A stretch of DNA of 13,468 bases from Nitrospinota bacterium (GCA_016200365.1 JACQEW010000360.1:1-13468); one strand, 5' to 3'. Shown: positions 1 through 6,992, counted from the stretch's first letter. Translations and numbers: made by a program. Notes: generated from the sequence alone by a model not told the origin.

Positions 1-1
1 A

Positions 2-466
2 AAGCTGACGGATGCCGGTATAAGTGTGGATGCAGATGCGGCAAAAGGCTGTATAAGGGTAAAAGGCGGCGGCAGGATAAAATCTGTGGATATTAAGACC
101 GCCCCATATCCGGGTTTTCCCACGGATATGCAGGCTCAGTTCATGACTCTTATGTCAGTGGCGGATGGTATAAGCATGATAACCGAAACTGTTTTTGAAA
201 ACCGCTTTATGCATGTGGCAGAGCTTAGAAGAATGGGGGCGGATATAAAAGTGGAGGGGAATACAGCGGTAGTAAAGGGTGTTCCCAATCTCTCTGCCGC
301 ACCTCTCATGGCAACCGATTTGAGGGCAAGTGCGTCATTGATACTGGCAGGACTGGCTGCGGAGGGGGAAACAATTGTAAGCCGAATCTACCACCTCGAC
401 AGGGGATACGAATCAATCGAAAAAAAGCTGTCGGCGCTGGGTGCGAAGATAAAAAGAGTAAAATAA
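2..466 (+). CDS. murA: UDP-N-acetylglucosamine 1-carboxyvinyltransferase (MurA), C-terminal part, 5' end outside window
   Basis: MurA transfers enolpyruvate from PEP to UDP-GlcNAc, the first committed step of peptidoglycan synthesis in the cytoplasm. The reading frame is open from base 2 with no start, so only about the last 154 residues are present. Family hallmarks seen in order are PYPGFPTDMQAQFM, ENRFMHVAELRRMGA, TDLRASASLILAG and YHLDRGYESIEKKL; the Asp/Arg of DLRAS and the Arg of DRGYE match conserved active-site positions of the EPSP-synthase/MurA fold. The catalytic Cys loop would lie upstream of the window. The TAA stop is at 464-466 and the protein ends in a basic tail, as is usual. 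hisG follows on the same strand 80 bp away, so co-transcription is plausible, but a large repeat hairpin lies between them. Recognition is firm; only the extent is incomplete. Confidence 0.96.
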   Translation, partial: KLTDAGISVDADAAKGCIRVKGGGRIKSVDIKTAPYPGFPTDMQAQFMTLMSVADGISMITETVFENRFMHVAELRRMGADIKVEGNTAVVKGVPNLSAAPLMATDLRASASLILAGLAAEGETIVSRIYHLDRGYESIEKKLSALGAKIKRVK

Positions 467-469
467 ATA

Positions 470-537
470 CAGTAAGCAGTAGGCAATGGGCAATGGGCAA
501 TGTTTTTTGCCTACTGCCTACTGCCTACTGTTTACTG
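470..537. repeat. heptamer tandem repeats arranged as an inverted repeat (murA-hisG gap)
   Basis: The left side carries three GGCAATG heptamers, then a run of six T, then three GCCTACT heptamers. The outermost 16 bases (470-485) pair with 522-537 at 15 of 16 positions, giving a potential hairpin. The element nearly fills the gap and reaches to within 9 bases of the hisG start codon. No protein is encoded. Confidence 0.85.
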
Positions 538-546
538 GTCTTTATT

Positions 547-1185
547 ATGGATCAAATTACTATAGCAATACCAAAGGGCAGGAATCTTAAGCCGTCTGTG
601 GAGCTTTTTAAGTCAATAGGGTTAGACGGCTCTTCCATTATAGAAGATACGAGGAGGCTTTTGTTTGAGCTTCCGGAGAAAAATGTAAAATTCCTTGTAA
701 TAAGGGACACAGATATACCTACCTATGTAGAGTATGGGGCTGCTGATATGGGGGTATCGGGCAAAGATGTATTGGCAGAGCAGGGGCGGGATTTATACGA
801 GCCGCTTGATTTAAAATTCGGATTCTGCCGCATGGTGCTGGCAGAGCCGAAAGAATTAAGGGCAAAAGATGATCCATCCAAATGGACGCATATAAGGGTT
901 GCAACAAAGTTTCCGAGAATAACAGAGAATTACTTTTTCAATAAAGGTGTGCAGGTTGAAATCATAAAGCTCTACGGCTCTATCGAACTGGCTCCGTTAG
1001 TTGGATTATCCGAGAGGATTGTTGATCTGGTATCAACAGGAAGGACGTTGAAGGAGAATGGACTTTTAGAGGTAGAAGAGATTATGAAGGTTACAGCGAG
1101 GCTGATAGTCAATCGTGCAAGCCTGAAGACCAAATATGAGAGGATAAATAGGATAATCGAGGAATTGAGGAGTATTATACCGTGA
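547..1185 (+). CDS. hisG: ATP phosphoribosyltransferase catalytic subunit, short form (HisG)
   Basis: HisG condenses ATP and PRPP to phosphoribosyl-ATP, the first step of histidine biosynthesis. The protein is 212 residues, the length of the short form, which lacks the C-terminal regulatory domain and in known cases works with the HisZ subunit (not in this window). It begins MDQITIAIPKGR, the usual HisG N-terminus, and has the PRPP-binding loop DLVSTGRTLKENGL at residues 160-173. An in-frame ATG at 493 would add 18 residues encoded by the heptamer repeat; I reject it because family homology starts at 547. No Shine-Dalgarno sequence is visible before 547, as the leader consists of repeat DNA. 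It lies in the same direction as murA, 80 bp downstream. Identification is secure. Confidence 0.95.
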   Translation: MDQITIAIPKGRNLKPSVELFKSIGLDGSSIIEDTRRLLFELPEKNVKFLVIRDTDIPTYVEYGAADMGVSGKDVLAEQGRDLYEPLDLKFGFCRMVLAEPKELRAKDDPSKWTHIRVATKFPRITENYFFNKGVQVEIIKLYGSIELAPLVGLSERIVDLVSTGRTLKENGLLEVEEIMKVTARLIVNRASLKTKYERINRIIEELRSIIP

Positions 1186-1247
1186 AAACCGTTTTTTTCG
1201 CTTCCGTTATTTTTTCTTTTGTCCATGTAAAGGAAATTATAAAAACT

Positions 1248-1362
1248 ACCACGGATTTATCACGGATGGACACGGATAGATTCAAGAGGCAAGAGGCAAG
1301 ATTTTTTCTGGCTTCTTGCTTCTGACTTCTTGCTTCTTATCTCCGTGTTTATCCGTGTGGTT
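1248..1362. repeat. nested inverted repeat: outer ACGGAT-unit arms, inner heptamer arms
   Basis: The outer left arm starts ACCACGGAT and holds three ACGGAT units 12-13 bp apart (1248-1279). The right arm (about 1339-1362) is its approximate reverse complement, ending ATCCGTGTGGTT. Inside lie CAAGAGG heptamers (1283-1301), a six-T run, and CTTCTTG-type heptamers on the other side. It separates hisG from the convergent DUF21/CBS gene and could act as a transcription barrier, but no ordinary terminator is seen. Confidence 0.85.
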
Positions 1363-1365
1363 TTA

Positions 1366-2607
1366 TTAGGTTTTTGTTCTCTTTGCTATCTCTACTTTCT
1401 TTATGCTCTTATCGTCAAATTCGATTATTTTAAATACCATGCCGTCCTGCTCGAGCACCTCCCCGCTTTTCGGTATCCGCTGTAAGCGGTGAAGCAAAAA
1501 TCCGCCGAGTGTTTCATAATCACCCCTGGGTATTTCTAAAGAAAGCTGCTCGTTGATTGCATCAATCTCCATCCGTGCGTTTATATAATAGTTTCCGTTT
1601 GAACCCTTTTCGTAAAGCCTCTCTCCCGTATCATATTCATCCTCAATCTCGCCGACAATCTCCTCGAGCATATCCTCTATCGTTACCACTCCTATCGTCC
1701 CGCCATACTCATCCACAACCACAGCCATCTGAGCACCCAGCCACTGCAGGTCCTTTAAAAGCTCGCTTATCTTCTTTGATTCCGGAACATAACAGGCAGG
1801 TTTTATAAGCTCTTTAAGCGAAGCCCCCTCCTGCGCCCTTAAAAGGTCGGGGGAATTCAATATCCCGCAGATGTTATATATCCTCTCTTTAAATACAGGG
1901 ATGCGGGAGTAGTTTGTCTCCTCCACCCTTTTTCTTGCCATCTCCAGCGTAGAATTTTCTTCCAAAGCAGTTAGATTGATATGCGGAACCATGCACTCCT
2001 TCACGGTAATATCCCTGAAGCTGAAAATCTTGTGTATCATCTTTCTCTCTTCTATATTGAGACCGAGTCTCTTTTCACCCATCCGTATTAAATGCCTTAT
2101 CTCCTCCCTCGTTATAAAATGCCCTTTAAACTCCCTCTCGCCTGTAAAGACCCACAGGATAAAATTTGTAATATAGGATATGACGATAATAAAGGGATAT
2201 AAGACAAACATTATGCCCTTGAGTGGGTAAACTGACAGCCTGGCAAAAAAATCAGCCCTATGCTGGAAGACGCTCTTAGGGATTATTTCAGCCAGCAGGA
2301 TGCTTAAAGGGCTCATAATAAGGGTGGCATAAAAATCCCCTATATCCCCGTATCTCGAGATTAGAAAATCGGTTACAACAGATGTCCCTATAACCACAGA
2401 GAGGTTTATTCCAAGGGATGTTGTCCCGAATAATTTCTCCGGAACTGAAAGAAGGGATTCTATAACCATTGCAGTCCTCGAACCCGATTCAGCCGCATGT
2501 TTTAGCTTTATCCTGTTTACCGAAACGAGGGCAATCTCGGAGCCGGCAAAAAACCCCTCCGATACAAGACAGAAAAGTGCAATGGCTATTACAGTAAAAA
2601 TATCCAT
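1366..2607 (-). CDS. HlyC/CorC (CNNM-like) membrane protein with DUF21, CBS pair and CorC domain
   Basis: Members of this family are inner-membrane proteins linked to Mg2+/Co2+ or other divalent-cation export; older names are hemolysin C or TlyC. From the chosen start the protein has 413 residues. The DUF21 membrane part occupies about 1-185, with hydrophobic segments near 1-25, 60-80, 93-110 and 128-155. A CBS pair follows at about 200-320 (MVPHINLTALEE, YSRIPVFKER, VVVDEYGGTIGVVTIEDMLEEIVGE), then the CorC_HlyC domain at about 335-408 (INARMEIDAINEQL, YETLGGFLLHRL). The ATG at 2607 gives a typical N-terminus MDIFTVIAIALFCL. The in-frame ATG at 2652 would overlap the upstream gene by 32 bases and add a charged, untypical leader. 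The upstream paralogue ends 13 bases before, so the two genes form an operon. The exact ion is unknown. Confidence 0.9.
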   Translation of the reverse strand: MDIFTVIAIALFCLVSEGFFAGSEIALVSVNRIKLKHAAESGSRTAMVIESLLSVPEKLFGTTSLGINLSVVIGTSVVTDFLISRYGDIGDFYATLIMSPLSILLAEIIPKSVFQHRADFFARLSVYPLKGIMFVLYPFIIVISYITNFILWVFTGEREFKGHFITREEIRHLIRMGEKRLGLNIEERKMIHKIFSFRDITVKECMVPHINLTALEENSTLEMARKRVEETNYSRIPVFKERIYNICGILNSPDLLRAQEGASLKELIKPACYVPESKKISELLKDLQWLGAQMAVVVDEYGGTIGVVTIEDMLEEIVGEIEDEYDTGERLYEKGSNGNYYINARMEIDAINEQLSLEIPRGDYETLGGFLLHRLQRIPKSGEVLEQDGMVFKIIEFDDKSIKKVEIAKRTKT

Positions 2608-2620
2608 AAATTTTAATTCT

Positions 2621-3607
2621 TCACATCTCTCCCACCAATTCCGTAAGGACATCGTCCATAGTTATAAGTCCTGCCACTTTGCCGTGCTCATCGCGGGCAA
2701 TTGCTATATGAACCTTTTTTTTCTGAAACTCCTTTAAGAGTTCATTGACCTTTTTTGTGCGCAGGACAAAAAAAGGAGGGTGAAGTATATCCCTCAGAGC
2801 GGGGAGAGGCTGGCGCTCCCGATAGGCATATTTCATAAGATCTTTGGAATAGAGTATCCCGATTACCTTGTCAATATCCCCTTCATAAACAGGCACCCTC
2901 GAATAAAAGGAATTCCTGATTCTCGATATCACATTCTTAAGATTTATATTGGCTTCAATGGAAAATATATCTTCCCTGGGGGTCATAAGGTCATTAACCT
3001 TTGTATCGGTCAGCTCAAATACACTATGTATCATCTCCCTCTCTTCCGATTCAATCGCACCCTCCTCCTCCCCCACATCTATCATGGTCATTATTTCTTC
3101 TTCCGTAATTACAGGCTCCTCCTCCAGCCTCTTCCCTCCAAAGATAAGAATCGCCCTGTTGGCAATAGCCGTAAATATAATCTGAACCGGGTAAATCAGT
3201 GTGGAAAAGAGTTTAATAGGGTAAGCCGAAAAGAGCGCCACTTTTTCGTTATTTTTGATTGCAAAGGTTTTCGGCACTATATCGCCGAAAATAAGGAGAA
3301 GCAAGGTGCCGGCGCCGATTGCAACCGAAAGACCCTTGTTTCCGAATATATGAAGGCTGATCGAGGCAACAACTGCCGATATTGCCACATTAATAAAATC
3401 GTTGCCGAGGTAGATGGTTATAAGGAGTCTGCGCGGCTTTTCCAGAAGGGAGGCGACAATCTCTCCCCTTCTCCCCTTCTCTTTGAGGGCAGCAACCCTT
3501 ACCTTTGTAAGGGAAAAAAATGCCGCCTCGCAGGCAGAGAAAAATGCCGATACGGTTAAAAAAACTATAAGAATTACAAATCTAAAAATAATGGAAATAT
3601 CTATCAT
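2621..3607 (-). CDS. HlyC/CorC-family membrane protein, DUF21 plus CBS pair, lacking the CorC domain
   Basis: This is a 328-residue paralogue of the downstream gene. The DUF21 membrane domain covers roughly residues 1-180, with hydrophobic stretches at 4-25, 62-82, 92-112 and 128-155. The CBS pair runs from about 200 to 326 (DLMTPREDIFSIEA, YSRVPVYEGDIDKVIGIL, IAIARDEHGKVAGLITMDDVLTELVGEM). The protein stops directly after the second CBS domain, where its neighbour continues into the CorC_HlyC domain. The stop codon is clean, no CorC-like remnant follows it, and the next gene starts 13 bases further on. I therefore read it as a natural short form rather than a frameshift. The pair may form hetero-oligomers; that is inference. 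No strong ribosome binding site was seen before the ATG at 3607. Confidence 0.88.
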   Translation of the reverse strand: MIDISIIFRFVILIVFLTVSAFFSACEAAFFSLTKVRVAALKEKGRRGEIVASLLEKPRRLLITIYLGNDFINVAISAVVASISLHIFGNKGLSVAIGAGTLLLLIFGDIVPKTFAIKNNEKVALFSAYPIKLFSTLIYPVQIIFTAIANRAILIFGGKRLEEEPVITEEEIMTMIDVGEEEGAIESEEREMIHSVFELTDTKVNDLMTPREDIFSIEANINLKNVISRIRNSFYSRVPVYEGDIDKVIGILYSKDLMKYAYRERQPLPALRDILHPPFFVLRTKKVNELLKEFQKKKVHIAIARDEHGKVAGLITMDDVLTELVGEM

Positions 3608-3642
3608 ATACTTTACAAGGTCACGAACGGTGATTTATTATT

Positions 3643-3817
3643 AACCACGAAATACACGAAATACACGAAAAAATTACAGAATGATTCTTTCAACCTGTGC
3701 CTTGGGATAATGGCCGAAGTTTACAATCAGCCCCAGTTTTAGACCTGTTGCCTTGAGATAGTTGAAAACATTCCTCCTTAAATAAAATTTTTCGTGTATT
3801 TCGTGTATTTCGTGGTT
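3643..3817. mobile_element. 175-bp MITE-like element with perfect 30-bp inverted ends around a GxxExxY remnant
   Basis: Bases 3643-3672 and 3788-3817 are exact reverse complements. Each arm contains three ACGAA units with 9-bp spacing, starting AACCACGAAATAC. The interior holds the 3' end of a GxxExxY gene. No transposase is present and no target-site duplication is obvious. It occupies most of the gap between the HlyC gene and the 3' end of the sigma-54 activator gene. Calling it mobile is inference from its structure. Confidence 0.7.
3674..3778 (-). pseudogene. GxxExxY-family protein, C-terminal remnant
   Basis: Read on the minus strand, about 34 codons end in TAA (3674-3676) and encode NYLKATGLKLGLIVNFGH, then YPKAQVERIIL. 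This is the characteristic end of GxxExxY proteins, small PD-(D/E)XK-like proteins of unknown role that occur in many copies in some environmental genomes. There is no start codon, no GxxExxY motif and none of the N-terminal two thirds, so it is a fragment. The match is recognised from memory of the family, not from a search. Confidence 0.8.
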
Positions 3818-3835
3818 CATACTTAAATCTCAACC

Positions 3836-6778
3836 TCAACCTTTGACGGTTATCTTCACGGTCTTATAGAGAAAATTCCTGAATGAGATGAATCTCTTTT
3901 TTTCAAAAGGCGATTTGCCGAAATCCTTTTTGCAGGCTTTAAGCCTTACGGCAAGCTTAGGCAGGGAGTCGCTGCCATTCAGTCTTGCCTTCTCCAGAAC
4001 AAGTTTCACTACATCTTTTGAAATCTCCCTTTTTCTGAACGGCCCGTATATAGCGCTCCAGAAATCTCCATTACCCGAGAGTATTTTCCGATATATCTCC
4101 GATGCGGTGTTTTCATTGCCCCTCACATCAATCCCGTTAGGAGTTTGAGGCTCGAGCCGTATTGCAGCCATCAAATCATCCATGCCAATCTCAATTCCCT
4201 TTTTAAAGAAATATGCCCTGAGCAGAATGCTCCTCAATTCCCTCACATTGCCTTTAAAATCGTGCCTCAAAAGGAAATCCATTGCATCCCTGCTAAACAC
4301 AGGCATTTTTTCATCCCTGCCGTAAACAGAGTGAATCTCGCTTAGAAAATGCGCTGCCAAATCAGGTATATCCTCCATCCTCTCCCGCAGAGGCGGTATA
4401 ACAACGGAGAGCTCGCTCAATCTGTAATACAGGTCTTCCCTGAATCTCCCCTTCCGTATTTCATTCCGTAAGTCTTTGTTTGTTGCAGCAACAAGGAATA
4501 CGCGGGAATATCTTATCCTGTTTTCTCCGAGACGGTAGAATCCTCCGTTATCGAGGAATCTTAAAAGCTGAACCTGCGTCTTGGGATCGGCATCTCCTAT
4601 TTCGTCAAGAAAGACAACGCCTCCATCAGCCTCCTCAAGTATCCCCTTTCTGTCCGAGTCCGCTCCGGTAAACGAGCCCTTTTTGTGACCGAAAAGCTCA
4701 CTGTAAGTAAGCTCGCCGCTGTATGCCGCTATGTTCGTCTTTTTCAACGGGAGGTCGGCATTCCTGACTCCCGACTCCCGACTCCCGACTTTTTTATACA
4801 TCTCATTCAGCTTTGAATATATGTTATTAAAAAGCAGCTCCTTTCCCGAGCCTGTCTCACCGGTTATAAGGAGGGATGAAAGCCCTATTCTCTCCTCCAT
4901 GCTGCCGCCCTTCTCTTTCCATGAGATAATGCGGTTAAATACAGGGGCAACAATTGTATTTACCACGCCGATTACATCTTTTATCTTCCTGCTCTTTCCG
5001 ATTATATTCTCGAGGCTGTAAGACGAGACATTCGGAGCCCTGTAGCCTATATCCTTTTTCAAATGCTGCACTTCCTCCTGCAGCTCCTGAATTTTAAGCA
5101 AATCGTGGATATGACTGCTGAGCAATCTTCCTATAATAGTGAGTATCCTCTTATGCTCCTCAGTAAAAAACCCCTTCTTAAAGCTGTCGAGGTTTATAAT
5201 GCCGATAACATCTTCATCATAGAGAATGGGAATAGCCAGCTCCGACCTCACATCTTCGGATACCTCCCTGTAAAACCCCTTACATTTAAGCTCCGACCGG
5301 ACATCGCTGCAAAGATACGGCGTCTTCGTATATGCCACATATCCAGTAAGAGACCTCTCCGATTTATCCAGATTTTCTCCTCCCACTTTAAGGGGGGGTA
5401 TGGTCTTCTTTCTCCACGCCCTTGATTTTGCGCCAATCAGCGTCCCGTCTTTATTTTCCACCAGAAGCCATTTAACGCCGCCGATATTTTTTACTATCGC
5501 AATAGAGCCAGTATCCGCATCTATCAATTCATTCGCCTTTGAAAGCACCTTTGTTGCAAAGGCGCTTACCCCCCCTTCCTCCCCCCCTTTCCGACCTCCC
5601 CACTCCCCTCCTTCGGAAGGAGGGGATAAAGGGGAGGTCAAAGGGGGGGCAGGGGGGGGTTCGGAAAGGAGCTCGGCTATCTCGCTCAACACCTCTATCT
5701 CTACATGCTCCCTCCCGACATCCTTTATTACCTTTTCGACCATTTCAGCATGACTGCAAAGAAGCTCCTCCTCGAACCTCGTGAATTTATATTTCTCCCG
5801 TGTGTAATAGTTCACGACACAGATTATCTTCTTTGTTGCAGAATCGAATCTCGGCACCATGTAAAGAGAGGTAAGACCTATTCTTTCCGCTATCGGCTTT
5901 CTCCTGAATCTTTCAGTCTTCACATCGGATATATACAGAGGTTGAACAGTATCATTTTTATAAACTATTCCCTTTTCAGTGTCGTCGTCTACTATCCTCT
6001 CTATTAGACTCTCCCCTTTTATGATGTCAACCCTGTGTTTATCCTCGTAAATATCCTTATCTGCAATATCCCTCGAATATGTGGCGAGGATTTTCATATA
6101 ATCCCCATCCTCTCCTATACTCGTTTCCATGCTCTGCGCGGGAATGTTGGGTATCAGAACCGATGCAAGGGTGAGCTTATCCACTATCTTTACGGCAGAC
6201 CTCATCATCTGCGATGCAGCCTCTCGTATCTTTACCTCATCCACCTTCTTCGAGAATTTGAGGTGCTGGTGGAATCTCTTTGCCCTGTCAACATTGGGAG
6301 ATATACTGAAAATAAAATCCTCGATAACCTTGAGTGTCGCCCTGTCTGTTATCTCTTCCTCCCTGCCGCTGTCCAATGTTAAGACGCCTATGGATTTCCC
6401 TCCATATATTATAGGTATCGCCGCCATCTCCTTTATATTAAACTTCGACGCCAGCTCCTTATTGAACATCTCCCTGACCTCCGGATTTTTCCATGTAGAG
6501 TAAGACATCCTGTCAATAAATGCCCTTGCAACCACGGAGGCATGGGGAGAGATGAATATGGATGTCCCCTGAAGCTCCGATTTCATCTCGCCCCTTGCAT
6601 GGACGCATATCAAAAGCCCTTCTGTCAAGTCCTCAAGATATATCCTGCACCTCTTGTAACCGAATATATCTTCCAGACCTGCGCCTAAAAAAAAGAGTAT
6701 ATCCTGCAGATTCTCTTTGCCGAATCCCCTGATTTTCTCCTTTAGCTCATCGAGCCTTTGTCCCTGCTCTCTCTCCAT
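3836..6778 (-). CDS. sigma-54 interacting transcriptional regulator with three GAF domains and AAA+ domain
   Basis: This is a 980-residue bacterial enhancer-binding protein. GAF-like sensor domains lie at about 20-165, 185-355 and 405-560, followed by a short coiled linker (LLKIQELQEEVQHLKKDIG). The AAA+ domain spans about 590-870: Walker A GETGSGKE (640-647), the sigma-54 contact loop GSFTGA (701-706, a variant of GAFTGA), Walker B VVFLDEIGD (721-729), REDLYYRL (780-787) and sensor II GNVREL (843-848). The C-terminal 110 residues do not show a Fis-type helix-turn-helix. Palindromic DNA inserted in frame encodes a Pro/Gly-rich linker (374-404), and a heptamer repeat encodes part of the AAA+ domain (663-675). 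AAGGAG lies 18 bases before the ATG. It probably senses a small ligand or redox signal and activates sigma-54 promoters; target genes are unknown. Confidence 0.88.
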   Translation of the reverse strand: MEREQGQRLDELKEKIRGFGKENLQDILFFLGAGLEDIFGYKRCRIYLEDLTEGLLICVHARGEMKSELQGTSIFISPHASVVARAFIDRMSYSTWKNPEVREMFNKELASKFNIKEMAAIPIIYGGKSIGVLTLDSGREEEITDRATLKVIEDFIFSISPNVDRAKRFHQHLKFSKKVDEVKIREAASQMMRSAVKIVDKLTLASVLIPNIPAQSMETSIGEDGDYMKILATYSRDIADKDIYEDKHRVDIIKGESLIERIVDDDTEKGIVYKNDTVQPLYISDVKTERFRRKPIAERIGLTSLYMVPRFDSATKKIICVVNYYTREKYKFTRFEEELLCSHAEMVEKVIKDVGREHVEIEVLSEIAELLSEPPPAPPLTSPLSPPSEGGEWGGRKGGEEGGVSAFATKVLSKANELIDADTGSIAIVKNIGGVKWLLVENKDGTLIGAKSRAWRKKTIPPLKVGGENLDKSERSLTGYVAYTKTPYLCSDVRSELKCKGFYREVSEDVRSELAIPILYDEDVIGIINLDSFKKGFFTEEHKRILTIIGRLLSSHIHDLLKIQELQEEVQHLKKDIGYRAPNVSSYSLENIIGKSRKIKDVIGVVNTIVAPVFNRIISWKEKGGSMEERIGLSSLLITGETGSGKELLFNNIYSKLNEMYKKVGSRESGVRNADLPLKKTNIAAYSGELTYSELFGHKKGSFTGADSDRKGILEEADGGVVFLDEIGDADPKTQVQLLRFLDNGGFYRLGENRIRYSRVFLVAATNKDLRNEIRKGRFREDLYYRLSELSVVIPPLRERMEDIPDLAAHFLSEIHSVYGRDEKMPVFSRDAMDFLLRHDFKGNVRELRSILLRAYFFKKGIEIGMDDLMAAIRLEPQTPNGIDVRGNENTASEIYRKILSGNGDFWSAIYGPFRKREISKDVVKLVLEKARLNGSDSLPKLAVRLKACKKDFGKSPFEKKRFISFRNFLYKTVKITVKG
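4764..4791. repeat. four-copy CCGACTC heptamer repeat inside the activator's AAA+ region
   Basis: Four heptamers in tandem (CTGACTC, CCGACTC, CCGACTC, CCGACTT) lie in the coding sequence. On the minus strand they encode roughly KVGSRESGVRN, between Walker A and the SELFGHKKGSFTGA loop. Unlike the intergenic copies, no full inverted partner is seen beside it. Confidence 0.8.
5568..5661. repeat. nested palindromic element inserted in frame in the activator gene
   Basis: Concentric exact inverted repeats are seen: 5605-5625 (10-bp arms around one base), 5593-5601 with 5631-5639, and 5581-5590 with 5640-5649. Outer C-runs face G-runs and extend the structure to about 94 bp. On the minus strand it encodes about 31 residues, PPPAPPLTSPLSPPSEGG and a Gly/Glu-rich tail, lying between GAF domains 2 and 3. 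The reading frame is preserved. Confidence 0.8.
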
Positions 6779-6784
6779 GATTTT

Positions 6785-6802
6785 ATTGTATACAATCTCC
6801 TT
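6785..6802 (-). promoter_or_regulatory. distant Shine-Dalgarno with a 12-bp palindrome before the activator start codon
   Basis: On the minus strand AAGGAG (6802-6797) is followed by the perfect palindrome ATTGTATACAAT (6796-6785), then six bases, then the ATG at 6778. The 18-base spacing is too long for normal initiation. If the palindrome folded or were bound by protein, the spacing would fall to six. It may equally be an operator. Confidence 0.4.
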
Positions 6803-6856
6803 GAGCTATTCAATCGGAAGTTATATAATTCTCGTCAGCAGGGAAATAATAAAAAA

Positions 6857-6959
6857 TAAGGAGAAATGGAGAGATGAGGAGAAATGGAGAAAAAATCTTT
6901 AATCTATTTTTTAAAAAAAATTATATTCTCCCTTTCTCCAATTTCCCCATTTCTCCTTA
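6857..6959. repeat. purine/pyrimidine inverted repeat in the copZ leader
   Basis: Left arm 6857-6892 (starting TAAGGAGAAATGG) is the approximate reverse complement of right arm 6926-6959 (ending CCATTTCTCCTTA), with internal direct repetition of GGAGAAATGG. An A/T-only stretch of about 30 bases forms the centre. It lies 33 bases before the CopZ-like gene and probably lies in its leader. Confidence 0.75.
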
Positions 6960-6992
6960 ATCTTTTTTGTTTTGTTCTGAAAGGAGAAGTCT

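Noticed and set aside
493..546. Upstream in-frame ATG extending HisG by 18 residues
   Set aside because: The extension is encoded by heptamer repeat DNA and has no family similarity; HisG proteins begin at the position equivalent to 547.
1186..1247. Terminator after hisG (T-runs at 1190-1220)
   Set aside because: T-runs are present but no stable stem precedes them.
2608..2652. Longer start for the CorC-domain protein
   Set aside because: It would overlap the upstream gene by 32 bases and add an untypical charged leader before the first membrane helix.
2780..3559. Open frame of 259 codons on the plus strand
   Set aside because: It lies wholly antisense to the DUF21/CBS gene, shows no recognisable domain, and the minus-strand frame carries clear family motifs.
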